Of a stretch of DNA of 64,000 nt, positions 48,595 to 58,200 are shown in pieces. A program made the position numbers and the translations under genes. The stretch is from Nocardia sp. CY41 (GTDB lineage: Bacteria; Actinomycetota; Actinomycetes; Mycobacteriales; Mycobacteriaceae). The notes under the pieces are model-generated. The model was given only the letters and a program-made list of their open reading frames with translations. It was not told where the DNA came from and did not search any database. The stretch covers positions 62,001 through 126,000 of the forward strand of contig NZ_VUOS01000007.1 of NCBI RefSeq assembly GCF_009829325.1, in the 5' to 3' direction. Within the stretch, counting starts at the first letter, position 1; each line of letters opens with the position of its first letter.

Positions 48595-49540
48595 TTTCGA
48601 CGCCGAGCAGCGTCGGATCATCGTTCAGACGATCGAAGAGGTAGCCAGGCAGTGGGGCACCCTGCCGCCGGGTGACTTCGATGCCTGGTTCGGGCGCAAC
48701 GCCGACCGACTTGTGCGGGCGGTGACCGCCGCGCAGCGCGCTGCGGTCTCCGGAGCCGACCAGTATGTGTCCGACGTCCTGGAGGAGCAAGGGACACCAG
48801 CGCGGAGGCTCGCGACTCCGAATCCGGAGCGACTGGTGGGTGTCGCCTCCGACGGCCGGACGATCGACGGCCTACTACAGCAGGCGATCGTGGGCGCGCA
48901 CCAGCGCGTCGCCGCGGGCGAGCCGCCGTACAGGGCATGGCAGGCCGCCGGGCTGGACGCGCGGCTGTACATCCAGACCCAGGTCGCTGATGCCGGTAGG
49001 GCGGCGACAGGAGTCGGGATCACGTCCCGGCTGGGTGTCGGGTACACGCGGATGCTGGTCCCGCCCTCCTGTTCGCGCTGCGTTGTCCTGGCCGGGCGGT
49101 ATTACCACTGGTCGGCGGGGTTCCGTAGACATCCGGGCTGCAACTGCAAGCACATTCCCTGCCGCGAAGACCATTCCGGGGACGTTCGGACCGAACCGCG
49201 GGCGTACTTCAACAGCCTCACCCCGATCGAGCAGGCGCGCACCTTCGGCGCGGCCGGCGCGCGGGCGATCCGCGACGGCGCCGACATCAGCCAGGTCGTG
49301 AACGCCCGTAGGGGTCTGGAGATCGTCGGCGGGCGCGCGGTTCGGCAAGAGGTATACGGCCGGAGTCTTCTCACTACCCGCGAGGGCGTCACCCGCCGCG
49401 GTGTCGCAGGCCGAACGATCCGAGCTCGAGGCCGAAACGCTCGCACCACGCCCCGCTTGATGCCCGAAGCGATCTACGAGATCGCCGAAAGCCGCGAAGC
49501 AGCGATCGAGCTGCTGCGCCAAAACGGCTACGTCCTGTAG
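48560..49540 (+). CDS. MuF-like capsid/head morphogenesis protein
   Basis: 326 residues from ATG 48560. A helical N-terminal half follows actinophage VG15/MuF proteins. The central Cys/His block VPPSCSRCVVLAGRYYHWSAGFRRHPGCNCKHIPC (about 163-200) is diagnostic. The basic C terminus is rich in RGR motifs. A minor head protein, often ejected with DNA. Confidence 0.85.
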   Translation: MPTQTPPQAAIDFDAEQRRIIVQTIEEVARQWGTLPPGDFDAWFGRNADRLVRAVTAAQRAAVSGADQYVSDVLEEQGTPARRLATPNPERLVGVASDGRTIDGLLQQAIVGAHQRVAAGEPPYRAWQAAGLDARLYIQTQVADAGRAATGVGITSRLGVGYTRMLVPPSCSRCVVLAGRYYHWSAGFRRHPGCNCKHIPCREDHSGDVRTEPRAYFNSLTPIEQARTFGAAGARAIRDGADISQVVNARRGLEIVGGRAVRQEVYGRSLLTTREGVTRRGVAGRTIRARGRNARTTPRLMPEAIYEIAESREAAIELLRQNGYVL

Positions 49541-49603
49541 CCCCACAAACTTCCGTCCGGCGCGAGGCCGGCCGGTATTTCCCCCGCGATGGAGGACCCA
49601 GTA

Positions 49604-50146
49604 ATGACGGCACCTGCTACCGGAGCGCCCGCGCCCGCGGAATCCGGCACGACAGAGCCCACCGCGCCGCAGGCGCCTACACCGGCAGCAGAGCCCGCGA
49701 CGGGCCCGGCCGACGGTGAACTCGGCGACGCCGGAAAGGCCGCGCTCCAGCGAGAGCGCGACGCCCGCAAGGCCGCCGAGAAAGCACAGAAGGCCCTCGA
49801 AGCTCGCGTCAAAGAGTTCGAGGACGCGCAGAAGACCGAGGCGCAGAAGACCGCCGAGCGCATTCAGAAACTCGAGCAGGACGCCGCGAAGGCGCTCCGC
49901 TACGAGGCTGCCGAGAAGGCCGAGTTGCCGCTGTCTCTGGCTGCTCGCCTGAAGGGCGACACGCTCGACGATCTGATCGCCGACGCCGCAGAGCTGAAGC
50001 AACTTCTCGGCGCTACCGCGCCCGCTGCTCCGGCTGCGCCCACAACGCCCAAGCCGGATCCCCGGCAGGGCGGTGGCCAGGCGGATGTCGGCGGAACGAT
50101 GGCCGCCGGTGCGGCGGCGTACGAGGCGCGCAAGAACCGCAAATGA
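49604..50146 (+). CDS. Capsid scaffolding protein
   Basis: 180 residues from ATG 49604 (GGAGG 8 bases ahead). Acidic Pro/Ala start, then a long coiled coil (about 45-110, LQRERDARKAAEKAQKALEARVKEFEDAQK), a short helical part and a disordered tail. Composition, size and place between portal/MuF and capsid define it as a scaffold. Confidence 0.85.
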   Translation: MTAPATGAPAPAESGTTEPTAPQAPTPAAEPATGPADGELGDAGKAALQRERDARKAAEKAQKALEARVKEFEDAQKTEAQKTAERIQKLEQDAAKALRYEAAEKAELPLSLAARLKGDTLDDLIADAAELKQLLGATAPAAPAAPTTPKPDPRQGGGQADVGGTMAAGAAAYEARKNRK

Positions 50147-50168
50147 CCCCCAGTAAAGGAGGGGAGTA

Positions 50169-50537
50169 ATGGACCTGAATCTCAAGACCGAAACGTTCGG
50201 CCAGGACGATCAGTCGTGGCTGGCGTCGGCCGAGGGTACCGATCGTGCCCGCACGATCACCCTCGACCTGTCCACCTTCGTCGCCGGTGACTACTCCGAC
50301 GGCTACCTGAAGTCCGGATGGACCCTGCGTCTGCTCGGCACCGGCAAGTACGGCAAGCGCAGCAACGGCGACACCGAAGGCATCGCCGGCCATCTGCTGA
50401 CCGCGGTGCGTGTCCCTGCGGGCGCGACCAAGGTCGCCGGTGCCCTGTTGTGGCACGGCGCCGTCTACGCCGCGAAGGTTCCCAACCCGCCCAACGCTGC
50501 AGGCCAGGCAACGGCCGTGGCCGTCAGCTACTTCTGA
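50169..50537 (+). CDS. Head decoration/capsid-stabilising protein
   Basis: 122 residues, GGAGGGGA-type site before ATG 50169. Beta-rich, with ARTITLDLSTFV and GAVYAAKVPNPPNAAG, a pattern common to actinophage decoration proteins encoded just before the capsid gene. Likely lambda gpD-like in role. Confidence 0.75.
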   Translation: MDLNLKTETFGQDDQSWLASAEGTDRARTITLDLSTFVAGDYSDGYLKSGWTLRLLGTGKYGKRSNGDTEGIAGHLLTAVRVPAGATKVAGALLWHGAVYAAKVPNPPNAAGQATAVAVSYF

Positions 50538-50552
50538 GAGGAGGCGTAACCA

Positions 50553-51578
50553 ATGGCACTCGTCATCAACTCTGATTACGTCACCCCCGCCGAGCTGACA
50601 GGCTACGTGCGTACGGCACTGGCGGATCAGCCGATCAACGACCTGTCGCTGATCGACAACTTGCTGCCGGACACGATGGTCGACGACGTCGAGTTCCGGG
50701 CGAACATCACCCAGCAGGGCCTGCGGCGCGCCGGTCGGTTCCGCAGCTGGGACACTGAGGCCCCCATCACCGGCCGTAAGGGCGTGACCCGGATCTCCGG
50801 TGAGTTGCCCCCGCTGTCGGAGAAGCGGCGCCTCGGTGAATACGACCGGCTGCGGTTGCGCAAGGCCGACACCCAGATCCGCGACCTCATCTTCAACGAT
50901 GGCGTGGAACTGGCGCAGGCGCTGCGGACCCGCATTATCATGGCCAAGGCCGACGCCCTGGTGAACGGCAAGGTCACCCTCGCCGAGAACGGCCTGGACC
51001 TCGTCGCGGACTTCCAGCGGCTGGCCGGCCACACCGTGACCGCGTCGACCCTGTGGAACGTCACCGGCGCTGGCGCGGCGGACCCGATCTCCGACCAGGA
51101 GTCGTGGTTCTCCACCTTCCGGGTGACGAACTCCGGCAACCCGGTTCGGGCGATCACCTCCCAGCGGGTGATGTCGACGCTGATGCGTAACGACAAGATC
51201 CGCGCCTACGCGCTGCCCCCGGGATCGACGCAGGGCATCGTCACCCGCGAGCAGGTCAACGCGCTGTTCACCAGCTTCGGTCACCCCGCGTTCGAGATCT
51301 TCGACGCGCAGGTGGAGGACGCCAACGGCAACGCCACACGCCTGATCCCGGACGACCGGATCCTGTACGTCGGTTCGTCGAAGATCGGTGAGACCCTGTG
51401 GGGCACCACCGCGGAGGCGATCGAGCCGGAGTACGGTATCGACGCCAACCAGGCACCGGGCATCGTGGTCGGCTCCTACATCGACAACGACCCGGTGGCG
51501 CGCTGGACCAAGGCGAGCGGTATCGGCCTGCCGATGTTGCTGAACGCCAACGCCACGTTCATCGCGAAGGTCCTGTGA
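50553..51578 (+). CDS. Major capsid protein (lambda gpE type)
   Basis: 341 residues from ATG 50553 (GAGAGGAGG ahead). Pattern of the phage capsid E family: N-terminal YVTPAELTGYVRTALADQP, the R-x3-F-x-S-WDTEAPI block, FNDGVELAQALRTRIIMAKADAL spine helix, and the C-terminal GIVVGSYIDNDPVARWTKASGIGLPMLLN. Forms the icosahedral shell. Confidence 0.92.
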   Translation: MALVINSDYVTPAELTGYVRTALADQPINDLSLIDNLLPDTMVDDVEFRANITQQGLRRAGRFRSWDTEAPITGRKGVTRISGELPPLSEKRRLGEYDRLRLRKADTQIRDLIFNDGVELAQALRTRIIMAKADALVNGKVTLAENGLDLVADFQRLAGHTVTASTLWNVTGAGAADPISDQESWFSTFRVTNSGNPVRAITSQRVMSTLMRNDKIRAYALPPGSTQGIVTREQVNALFTSFGHPAFEIFDAQVEDANGNATRLIPDDRILYVGSSKIGETLWGTTAEAIEPEYGIDANQAPGIVVGSYIDNDPVARWTKASGIGLPMLLNANATFIAKVL

Positions 51579-51880
51579 TGAAGAAGCTCAACACGTTCGT
51601 GCACGTCCACAACGACGACGGCACCTCGCACGTGTTCGGCCCGAACGACACGGTCCCGGGTTGGGCGGTCAAGAAGATCACCAACCCGGGCGTATGGGCC
51701 GACGAGCCCGACGCGGAGCCTGAGCTCGAGGGCGAACCGTCGGAGTCGTGGACGGTCGCGCAGCTGCAGGCGTTCGCGAAGTCCAACGACATCGACCTCG
51801 GCGACGCGACGAAGAAGGCCGACATCCTCGCCGCGATCCAACTTGCCACCGAACAGGGCAATGGCGACACCCCTGCTTGA
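51578..51880 (+). CDS. Small head protein with HeH/SAP-like motif
   Basis: 100 residues from ATG 51578. N-terminal beta part (FVHVHNDDGTSHVFGPNDTVPGWAVKKIT); C-terminal SWTVAQLQAFAKSNDIDLGDATKKADILAAIQ is a helix-extension-helix (SAP/LEM-like) element. It sits between capsid and connector genes, perhaps a capsid-bound accessory. Confidence 0.7.
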   Translation: MKKLNTFVHVHNDDGTSHVFGPNDTVPGWAVKKITNPGVWADEPDAEPELEGEPSESWTVAQLQAFAKSNDIDLGDATKKADILAAIQLATEQGNGDTPA

Positions 51881-52247
51881 GCCGGCCGACGTCCAGGCGA
51901 TCTCCGGCGAGACGTACGAGGGAGCCGAAGTCACTCAGGTGAATCGGTTGATCACGCTCGTCTCAGCGAAGCTGCGCAACCGTGTCTCCGGGCTCGATGA
52001 GCGGATCGCCGCCGGCACCCTCGATCCTGATCTGGTCAAGGGTGTCGGTGCGGTGATCGTCATTCGCTCCTTGGACACGCTGCGCCGCGGGCTCGGCGTG
52101 AAACGCGTCGAATACCCGGAGTGGTCCACCGAATACGCGTCCGCGAGCGATTCCGGGCGCCTGGTGTACATCACCGACGAGGACATCGCGGACCTGATCG
52201 ACACCGCTGACACCGGTGACGCGTTCACCATCCGGGTTGGGCCGTGA
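51861..52247 (+). CDS. Head-tail connector (gp15/gp19-like adaptor)
   Basis: 128 residues from ATG 51861. Four-helix connector pattern: LLEPADVQAISGETYEGAEVTQVNRLITLVSAKLRNRV, then VKGVGAVIVIRSLDTLRRGLGVKRVEYPEWSTEY. Matches actinophage head-tail adaptors in size and place. Confidence 0.8.
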   Translation: MATPLLEPADVQAISGETYEGAEVTQVNRLITLVSAKLRNRVSGLDERIAAGTLDPDLVKGVGAVIVIRSLDTLRRGLGVKRVEYPEWSTEYASASDSGRLVYITDEDIADLIDTADTGDAFTIRVGP

Positions 52248-52639
52248 GACTGCCCGAGCGTTGGACTCTGCTGCGTCCGGGGCCGGTCACCCAGGACCCG
52301 GTGACCGGTAACCGGATCCCCGGCACCCCAACCGAGATTCCGTGGTTCGGGCTGCTTCAGCAGCGGATCATCACCGACCCGACGGTGGACGAGTTCGAAG
52401 ACGGGCATGTGGGTCAGCGATTGACCCTACTGCTCGAGCCCGGCCTGCCGGGCGGGACTACGCGCCGGGACGTGTGGCGGTTCGACGGTCCCGCCTCGGT
52501 GTCGGATCTGGTGGCCGTCAACGACACCGTCACCGTGCAGGGCACACCGCGGACCCGCCGGCCCGCGATCGGGTCTCGCCGCCCTGCCTACATCGCCGCC
52601 ATCGTGCGGCACTCCAGCGACATGAGGGAGCCATCATGA
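52244..52639 (+). CDS. Head closure/stopper protein
   Basis: 131 residues from GTG 52244. Small beta-barrel pattern (PERWTLLRPGPVTQDPVTGNRIPGTPTEIPWFGLLQQR, LTLLLEPG, DLVAVNDTVTVQGTPR) as in phage head-tail stopper proteins. Overlaps both neighbours by 4 bases. Confidence 0.75.
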   Translation: MRLPERWTLLRPGPVTQDPVTGNRIPGTPTEIPWFGLLQQRIITDPTVDEFEDGHVGQRLTLLLEPGLPGGTTRRDVWRFDGPASVSDLVAVNDTVTVQGTPRTRRPAIGSRRPAYIAAIVRHSSDMREPS

Positions 52640-52812
52640 TCAAGTCCTGGACCGACTCGCACGGCGTGAAGAACTACGCCGACGAGCACTCCAAGGCATA
52701 CCGCGACCGCGACGAGGCGAAGCCCGCCGAGCGCAGCGAGCCCGAGGAGGCGAAGCCCGAAGAGGCCAAGCCGAAGGCCCGCACCGTCACGTTGAAGACG
52801 GATGCCCAGTAG
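52636..52812 (+). CDS. Small hypothetical phage protein
   Basis: 58 residues from ATG 52636, highly charged, with tandem EEAKPEEAKP-like repeats near the C terminus. Low complexity and probably disordered. Conserved position in related phages is likely, function unknown. Confidence 0.55.
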   Translation: MIKSWTDSHGVKNYADEHSKAYRDRDEAKPAERSEPEEAKPEEAKPKARTVTLKTDAQ

Positions 52813-53149
52813 CAACTTCGTCGGAGGCGGCCGGGCCCGGCTGGAGATCTTCGAGGCGCAGACCTACCGGGAAGCCCGACGCGGGTCGACACCGGACCGC
52901 ATCACCATGGCGCACCAGGCTGCCGCGAAGGCACGCCAGATCGCGCCGGTGGTGTCCGGCGCCTACCGCGACGGCGTGGATGTCGAGGTGGACGGCGACA
53001 AGGTGTTCCTCGTCGACAACGACCCGGACGCCTTCTACAAGGAGTTCGGCACCGTCGACACGCCCGCGCACGCCATCCTCACCGATGCCGCGCGGACGCT
53101 GGCCCGCTACAACGACCGCGGCGCGTTCCGCCGCAACACCGGGCTATGA
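52802..53149 (+). CDS. HK97 gp10-like tail-completion/neck protein
   Basis: 115 residues from ATG 52802. HQAAAKARQIAPVVSGAYRDGVDVEVDGDKVFLVDNDPDAFYKEFGTVDTPAHAIL is the classical pattern (AP.-.-G.Y, EFGT, ..HAIL) of gp10-type tail proteins. Overlaps both neighbours. Confidence 0.82.
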   Translation: MPSSNFVGGGRARLEIFEAQTYREARRGSTPDRITMAHQAAAKARQIAPVVSGAYRDGVDVEVDGDKVFLVDNDPDAFYKEFGTVDTPAHAILTDAARTLARYNDRGAFRRNTGL

Positions 53150-53595
53150 CGACCGCCCCGCTGCCGTTCATGCCCGGCGCGATCCGCGTGTTCCTGATCG
53201 CGCAACCGTCGTTCACCGAACTTCTTCCCGCTGAATCGTTGACGACACGCGATGTGCCGGATTCGATTGGCGGGCCGTTCGCGACGATCCGGGCACCCGG
53301 GAATGTGGGCGTGGACCCGCTGCTGCGGTCGCCGATGATCCAACTCGACGCGTGGGTGCCGAAGATCGAGATCCTCGGCGGCCTCACCGACCCCGAAGAA
53401 CTCGCCTGGGATATCGCCGCGATGGCGGGCCAGTTGCTCGGCAGAGCCAGAGCGCAGGAGTTCCGAGGATCCACCTGGAAAGCGCGCTGGACCGATGGCC
53501 CGATCACCAGCGTGGACAAGACCCGCGGCGCAGACCAACCGCTGTTCCGCGCAACGGTGCGCTTCGAGGTCCACGTGCGCGCCCCCCGTACCTGA
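53146..53595 (+). CDS. Tail terminator protein
   Basis: 149 residues from ATG 53146. Alpha/beta pattern with FATIRAPGNVGVDPLLRSPMIQLDAWV, EELAWDIAAMAGQLLG and a final beta strand (LFRATVRFEVHVRAP), matching the fold and place of tail terminators before the major tail protein. Confidence 0.75.
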   Translation: MTTAPLPFMPGAIRVFLIAQPSFTELLPAESLTTRDVPDSIGGPFATIRAPGNVGVDPLLRSPMIQLDAWVPKIEILGGLTDPEELAWDIAAMAGQLLGRARAQEFRGSTWKARWTDGPITSVDKTRGADQPLFRATVRFEVHVRAPRT

Positions 53596-53635
53596 ACTCT
53601 CGCTCTCTTGAGCACATCCCAGTAATGGAGGAAAC

Positions 53636-54451
53636 GTGAGCACTCACGCCGATCCTGACAAGGCCTACGTGTGGCTGGACGGTGACGCCTACCGCGCACC
53701 GGCCGGCACCGGCATCCCCACCGACCCGTTCGCCACCGCCCCGGTCACCGGTTCGGTGAACTGGGATGCGTTCGGCGGTATCGAGGCCGGTTTCGAGCTG
53801 ACCCCGACTCGGGACGTCACCCCGAAGCGGGTGTGGAACCGGCGCCTCGCCCCGTACAAGGTGATCAAGTCGCCGTCGGAGGAGCGAGTCAAGCTGCGGG
53901 CGGTGGACTTCTCGGTCGCGACCGCGCTGACCACCCTGCAGGGCGGCTCGATCTCCGAACTCTCCCCGGGGGTGTTCCGGTGGAACGCCGGCGACGATGA
54001 GGACTTCGCTGTTCTGCTGGCCTTGCGTGACGAGGCCGCGAACCAGGTGTTCTGGTCGCCGCGGGTCACCCTGACCACCCCGCCGCCGCGGACCTTCGGC
54101 CAGGAAGAGCTGGACGGGTTCGAGTTCGAGCTGCTCGCGTTGGAGCCGTTCGTTCCGCTGACCTCGTTCAACCCGCTGCAGGTCGCCTACACCGTGACCG
54201 TCCCGGCGGGCACCACGGCCGGTACGTTCCCGCTGACGTTCAACGGCCAGACCGCGAGCGGCATCGCCTACAACGCGGCCACCAGCGCCGTGCAGTCGGC
54301 ACTGGCCGCGCTGTCCACCATCGGCAGCGGCAACGTCACCGTGACCGGCACGCCGGGCAACTACAACATCACCATCACGGTGCCCGGAACCCTGTCGTCC
54401 ACGGGCGCGTCGCTCACCCCCGCCGGTGAAGTGACGGTGAGCGCCGCCTGA
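53636..54451 (+). CDS. Major tail protein
   Basis: 271 residues from GTG 53636 (GGAGGAAAC ahead). N-terminal gpV-like domain (about 1-175) with NWDAFGGIEAGFELTPTRDVTPKRVWNRRL. C-terminal beta domain (about 180-271) opens VAYTVTVPAGTTAGTFPLTFNGQTASG and resembles an Ig-like decoration on tail tubes. Its last base is the first of the next ATG (TGATG). Confidence 0.88.
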   Translation: MSTHADPDKAYVWLDGDAYRAPAGTGIPTDPFATAPVTGSVNWDAFGGIEAGFELTPTRDVTPKRVWNRRLAPYKVIKSPSEERVKLRAVDFSVATALTTLQGGSISELSPGVFRWNAGDDEDFAVLLALRDEAANQVFWSPRVTLTTPPPRTFGQEELDGFEFELLALEPFVPLTSFNPLQVAYTVTVPAGTTAGTFPLTFNGQTASGIAYNAATSAVQSALAALSTIGSGNVTVTGTPGNYNITITVPGTLSSTGASLTPAGEVTVSAA

Positions 54452-54897
54452 TGGCAGCTACCGCACCGAGGAAGGCAGCCGCGCGGCGTACCGCGCCCGC
54501 GGCTGCCCGCCGCCCGAAGCTGGCGGCCGTACCCGCACCAGAGCCGGTGGACATCCTCGCCGAGTTCGGCACCCAGGAGAAACCGCCGGTGCCGATCAAG
54601 GTCGGCAAGGTCGAATGCGATGTGCTGCGCGGGTTCTCCGGCGATCAGGCGGTGGAGTTCCACCGCCTGGTCGGGGAGACGAAGTTCGAGGACCTGCTGA
54701 ACCTCATCACCACCAACGGCTCGGCGCTGTGGCAGGTGATCGGTGAGATGACGCCGGACTTCGCGTCGCGGGTGCTCAACAAGCTCATCAACCTGAGCGA
54801 GCTGTACGAGGGAAACCTGCTCGCGCCCTCGCCGGGCTTCGGGATGAATCCCGCTGGGGCGCAACCTTCGCAAGAGTCCACCGCCACCACGGAGTAA
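54451..54897 (+). CDS. Tail assembly chaperone G
   Basis: 148 residues from ATG 54451. Basic N terminus (about 30 residues), then a helical chaperone domain (VECDVLRGFSGDQAVEFHRLVGETKFEDLLNLITTNGSALWQVIGEMTPDFASRVLNKL). A slippery GGGAAAC at 54810-54816 permits a -1 shift into the next frame, giving a G-T fusion of about 278 residues. Confidence 0.88.
   Translation: MAATAPRKAAARRTAPAAARRPKLAAVPAPEPVDILAEFGTQEKPPVPIKVGKVECDVLRGFSGDQAVEFHRLVGETKFEDLLNLITTNGSALWQVIGEMTPDFASRVLNKLINLSELYEGNLLAPSPGFGMNPAGAQPSQESTATTE
54810..54816 (+). promoter_or_regulatory. Programmed -1 frameshift site
   Basis: GGGAAAC read as G GGA AAC in the G frame is a canonical X-XXY-YYZ heptamer. The -1 frame is open from here to 55286 without a stop. 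Confidence 0.88.
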
Positions 54898-55286
54898 ACC
54901 TCCGGGTTGCGCTCGCGACCATGCCATACACGGACGTCGCGGCTCTGATCGAGGACGCCGAAGCCCGCGACCAGCAAGCGGCGAGGGACTCCGAAAACCT
55001 CGCCATGCTGGTCGACCGCGTGGACTTCGAAGTCGGATTCGAGTACGTCTCCGGCGTCACCGACCCCGACGACCCCGAGATCGCGCGGGAGCGGGCGCTG
55101 CGCAAGAAGCACGGCATCAAACCGCCCTCGATGCCGATCTACGCGCCGGTGGCGCAACGCGCCCCGGAGATCACCGCGGAACTCGTCGAACGGTACCGGG
55201 CCGCGCAGAAGCCCTACCAGATCCCGGAACCCAAGCAATCGAAGCTCGACCTGCTGAACAGGTCACGCGCAGAAGCGGGGAGGTGA
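54816..55286 (+). CDS. Tail assembly chaperone T (frameshift extension of G)
   Basis: 156 further codons after the slip, continuing the first 122 residues of G. Reads through WGATFARVHRHHGVNLRVALATMPYTDVAALIEDAEARDQQ, where a free ATG (54921) also exists. The extension has acidic helices and a KPYQIPEPKQSKLDLL tail. Both proteins guide tail-tube assembly on the tape measure encoded next. Confidence 0.87.
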   Translation, partial: PARALAGLRDESRWGATFARVHRHHGVNLRVALATMPYTDVAALIEDAEARDQQAARDSENLAMLVDRVDFEVGFEYVSGVTDPDDPEIARERALRKKHGIKPPSMPIYAPVAQRAPEITAELVERYRAAQKPYQIPEPKQSKLDLLNRSRAEAGR

Positions 55287-55290
55287 GCCC

Positions 55291-58200
55291 ATGGCCGGTG
55301 GCCGCATCGACATCCTCGTAGCACCCGATCTGCGGCGTTTCGTCCCCGAGATGCGCGCAGGACTGCAACCCGCGGTCGGTGTGGCGGGGGCGATCGGCGC
55401 GAGCCTCGGGCTGGCCATCGGTGGGGCGGCTGCCGCGTTCGGCAAGGTGATCGAGGTCGGCAACGAGTTCACCACCTCGATGAACACCATGAAGGCGGTC
55501 GCGGGTGCGACTGCCGACGAGATGGCGAGGGTCTCCGAGCGCGCCAAGCAGCTCGGTAACGACGTCACCCTGCCCGGCACGTCCGCCAACGATGCCGCCG
55601 CGGCCATGGCAGAGCTTGCCAAGGGCGGGTTCAACGTCCAGCAGTCCATGGACGCCGCGAAGGGCTCGCTGCAGCTGGCGGCGGCCGCGCAGATCAAGGC
55701 CGCTGAGGCGGCGACGATCCAGAGCCAGGCGCTGCAGGCGTTCGGCCTCGGTGCGTCGGAGGCCACTCGTGTCGCCGACGTGCTCGCCAACACCGCCAAC
55801 GCTTCCAGCGCGGAAATCAAGGACGTCGCCTACGGCCTGCAAGCCGGTGCCGCGGTCGCCCACCAATTCGGGCTCACGGTCGAGGACACCGCCACAGCGC
55901 TCGGCCTTTTCGCCAACAGCGGCATCCAAGGCTCCGACGCCGGTACCCTGCTCAAGTCCGCACTGTTGGCCCTCACCGACACCGGCAAGCCCGCCCAGGA
56001 ATCGATCAAGCAACTCGGCCTGACGATCTACGACAACAAGGGCCAGTTCACCGGGCTGCGGAACCTGTTCGTGCAGCTGGACGCCGCCGCCGAGAAGATG
56101 ACGCCCGAGATGTATCAGGCCGCGACAGCGACCCTGTTCGGCTCGGATGCGATGCGTCTGGCGGCCATCGCCGCGGAAAAGGGTGCCAGCGGCTTCGACC
56201 AGATGCACAACGCCATGAGCAAGCAGGGCTCCGCCGCCGAAGTCGCCGCAGCGAAGATGCAGGGCCTGCCCGGCGCGATGCAGATGGCGCAGAACGCCGC
56301 CGAAAACCTGGCCCTCGAGGTGTACGACCTCGTCAAAGGCCCCATGGAGCAGTTCGCCAAGGGCGCGGCCGAAAACATCGCCGCGGCAACCCCGAAGGTT
56401 GTGGCCGGACTGCACGGGGCCGCTGACGCTGCGGTCGACGCCGGGCGCGCTATCGCACCGGTCGTGAAGTGGTTCGCTGACCTCCCCGGCCCGGTGCAGG
56501 CGGCCACTGCGGCGGTGATCCTGTTCCGCACCACTGCTCTCGGCGCCGCCCTCACCACTGCCGCAACGACCACCACGGCAGCGCTTGGCAGCTTCGTCAC
56601 CCAGGCCCGCGCGGTGGCGACCGCGACCGGCGGTGTCACGACCGTGGCCGGGATGGGTTCTGTGGCCATGGGCCGCTTCGGTTCCGCGGTGCAGCAGCTC
56701 GGCACGACGGTGCCCGTGGTGACGCGGATGCAGGGTGCGTTCATGAACACCGCAGCCAGTGCTTCGGTGTTCGCGCGCACCCAGGGCACGATCGCCGCCG
56801 CGGCGACTGGTGTGCGCTCGGCCGCGGGCAGTGTGGTCAGCCTGCTCGGCGGCCCGTGGGTGGTCGCTGTCGTCGCCGCCGGCGCTGCGCTGTTCCAGCT
56901 GTGGAACGAGATGAAGAAGGGCGAGGACCACGCCAAGGCGATGCAGGCCGCCCTCCGTGAGATCGGGGCTACCCGTAGCGAACTCGCCGAACTGTTCGCC
57001 CTGAACGGGGGCGCGTTCGACGCCCAGGCTATCTCGAACGTGACCGCGCAGGTCGGGATCATGAAGAAGTCGCTGGACGACGCGGCGAACTTCAAGCCCG
57101 GATTCCTGGAGCGGAACTTCACCCCGCCGTGGATGGACTCCGCCCGCAACAAGCAGTGGTACGCCGAGCAGTGGGAGGGCGCGAAGAAGGTCATCGATGA
57201 CCTGAAGCTGTCCGACCAGCAACTCGCCGAAACCCTCGCCGACACCAGCAAGTTCAACGATCTGGCGGCGAAGCTGCGGACGATGGGCACCCACGGCCGG
57301 TTCGCCCTCTCCGAGCTGCAGGCGATGCGCGACGAGATCGTCAAGACCCAGGAGGTCGCGCGCAACACCACGCCCGGGTTCGCGACCCTCACCCAGGCGG
57401 TGAAGGTCCTGTCGGATGCGTCGTCCTCGGCGGCCGACCGGATCGACGCGATGAAGACCGCGCTGGACGTACTGTCGGGCAAGCCGATCGCCGCACAGGA
57501 GGCGCTGAGCAAGTACAACCAGGCTGTCCGCGACACCGCGCAAGCCACCTCCGAGGCGTGGGACGCCTCTCAGGGCTTCGGCGCCGCGCTGATCGGGCAG
57601 AACGGGCAGGTCAACACCGCCACCTCCAACGGTCAACGGCTCATGGACGCCCTGATGCGGATCCGGGATGTCACGATCACCGCCGCGGAAGCTGGCGTCG
57701 ACATGGGCCCGATCCTGGCGAAGAACGACCAGCAGTTCGCCGACCTCGCCCGCTCCGCCGGGTTGACCGCCGACCAGGTGCAGCAGATGGCCGCCCAGCT
57801 CGGCTACCTGCCCAAGGACATCACGATCCTGGCGAACTTGAAGAACGCCGACTCGGTGGAGCAGAAGCTCATCGTCATCCAGGGTCTGCTGCGCACCAAC
57901 GCACAAGGCGCTGACATCCCGGTCGAACTGCTGGGCGAGGAGGCCAAAGCAAGGCTGATCGAGATCGGCGCAAAGGTCGAGCAGGTCAACGGCAAACCGG
58001 GTGTCGTGCACATCTCCGCCCCGGACGCGCCCGCGGTGATCGCCGAGCTGGACAAGCTGATCGCGAAGAACCTTCCGCCGAAGACGCAGAAGGTGAAGCT
58101 GGAGTACGACACCTCTGGCTATTCCCTGCCACAGAATGTGCGCGAGCGGCTGCACGAGAACATCGACGACATCCCCATCGCGCCTCGCGCTGAAGGTGGG

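Noticed and set aside
55171..58155. A 994-codon open frame on the minus strand opposite the tape measure gene
   Set aside because: It is the antisense shadow of a high-GC gene; composition is His/Arg/Gly-rich without any domain, and the plus-strand gene has clear tape-measure features.
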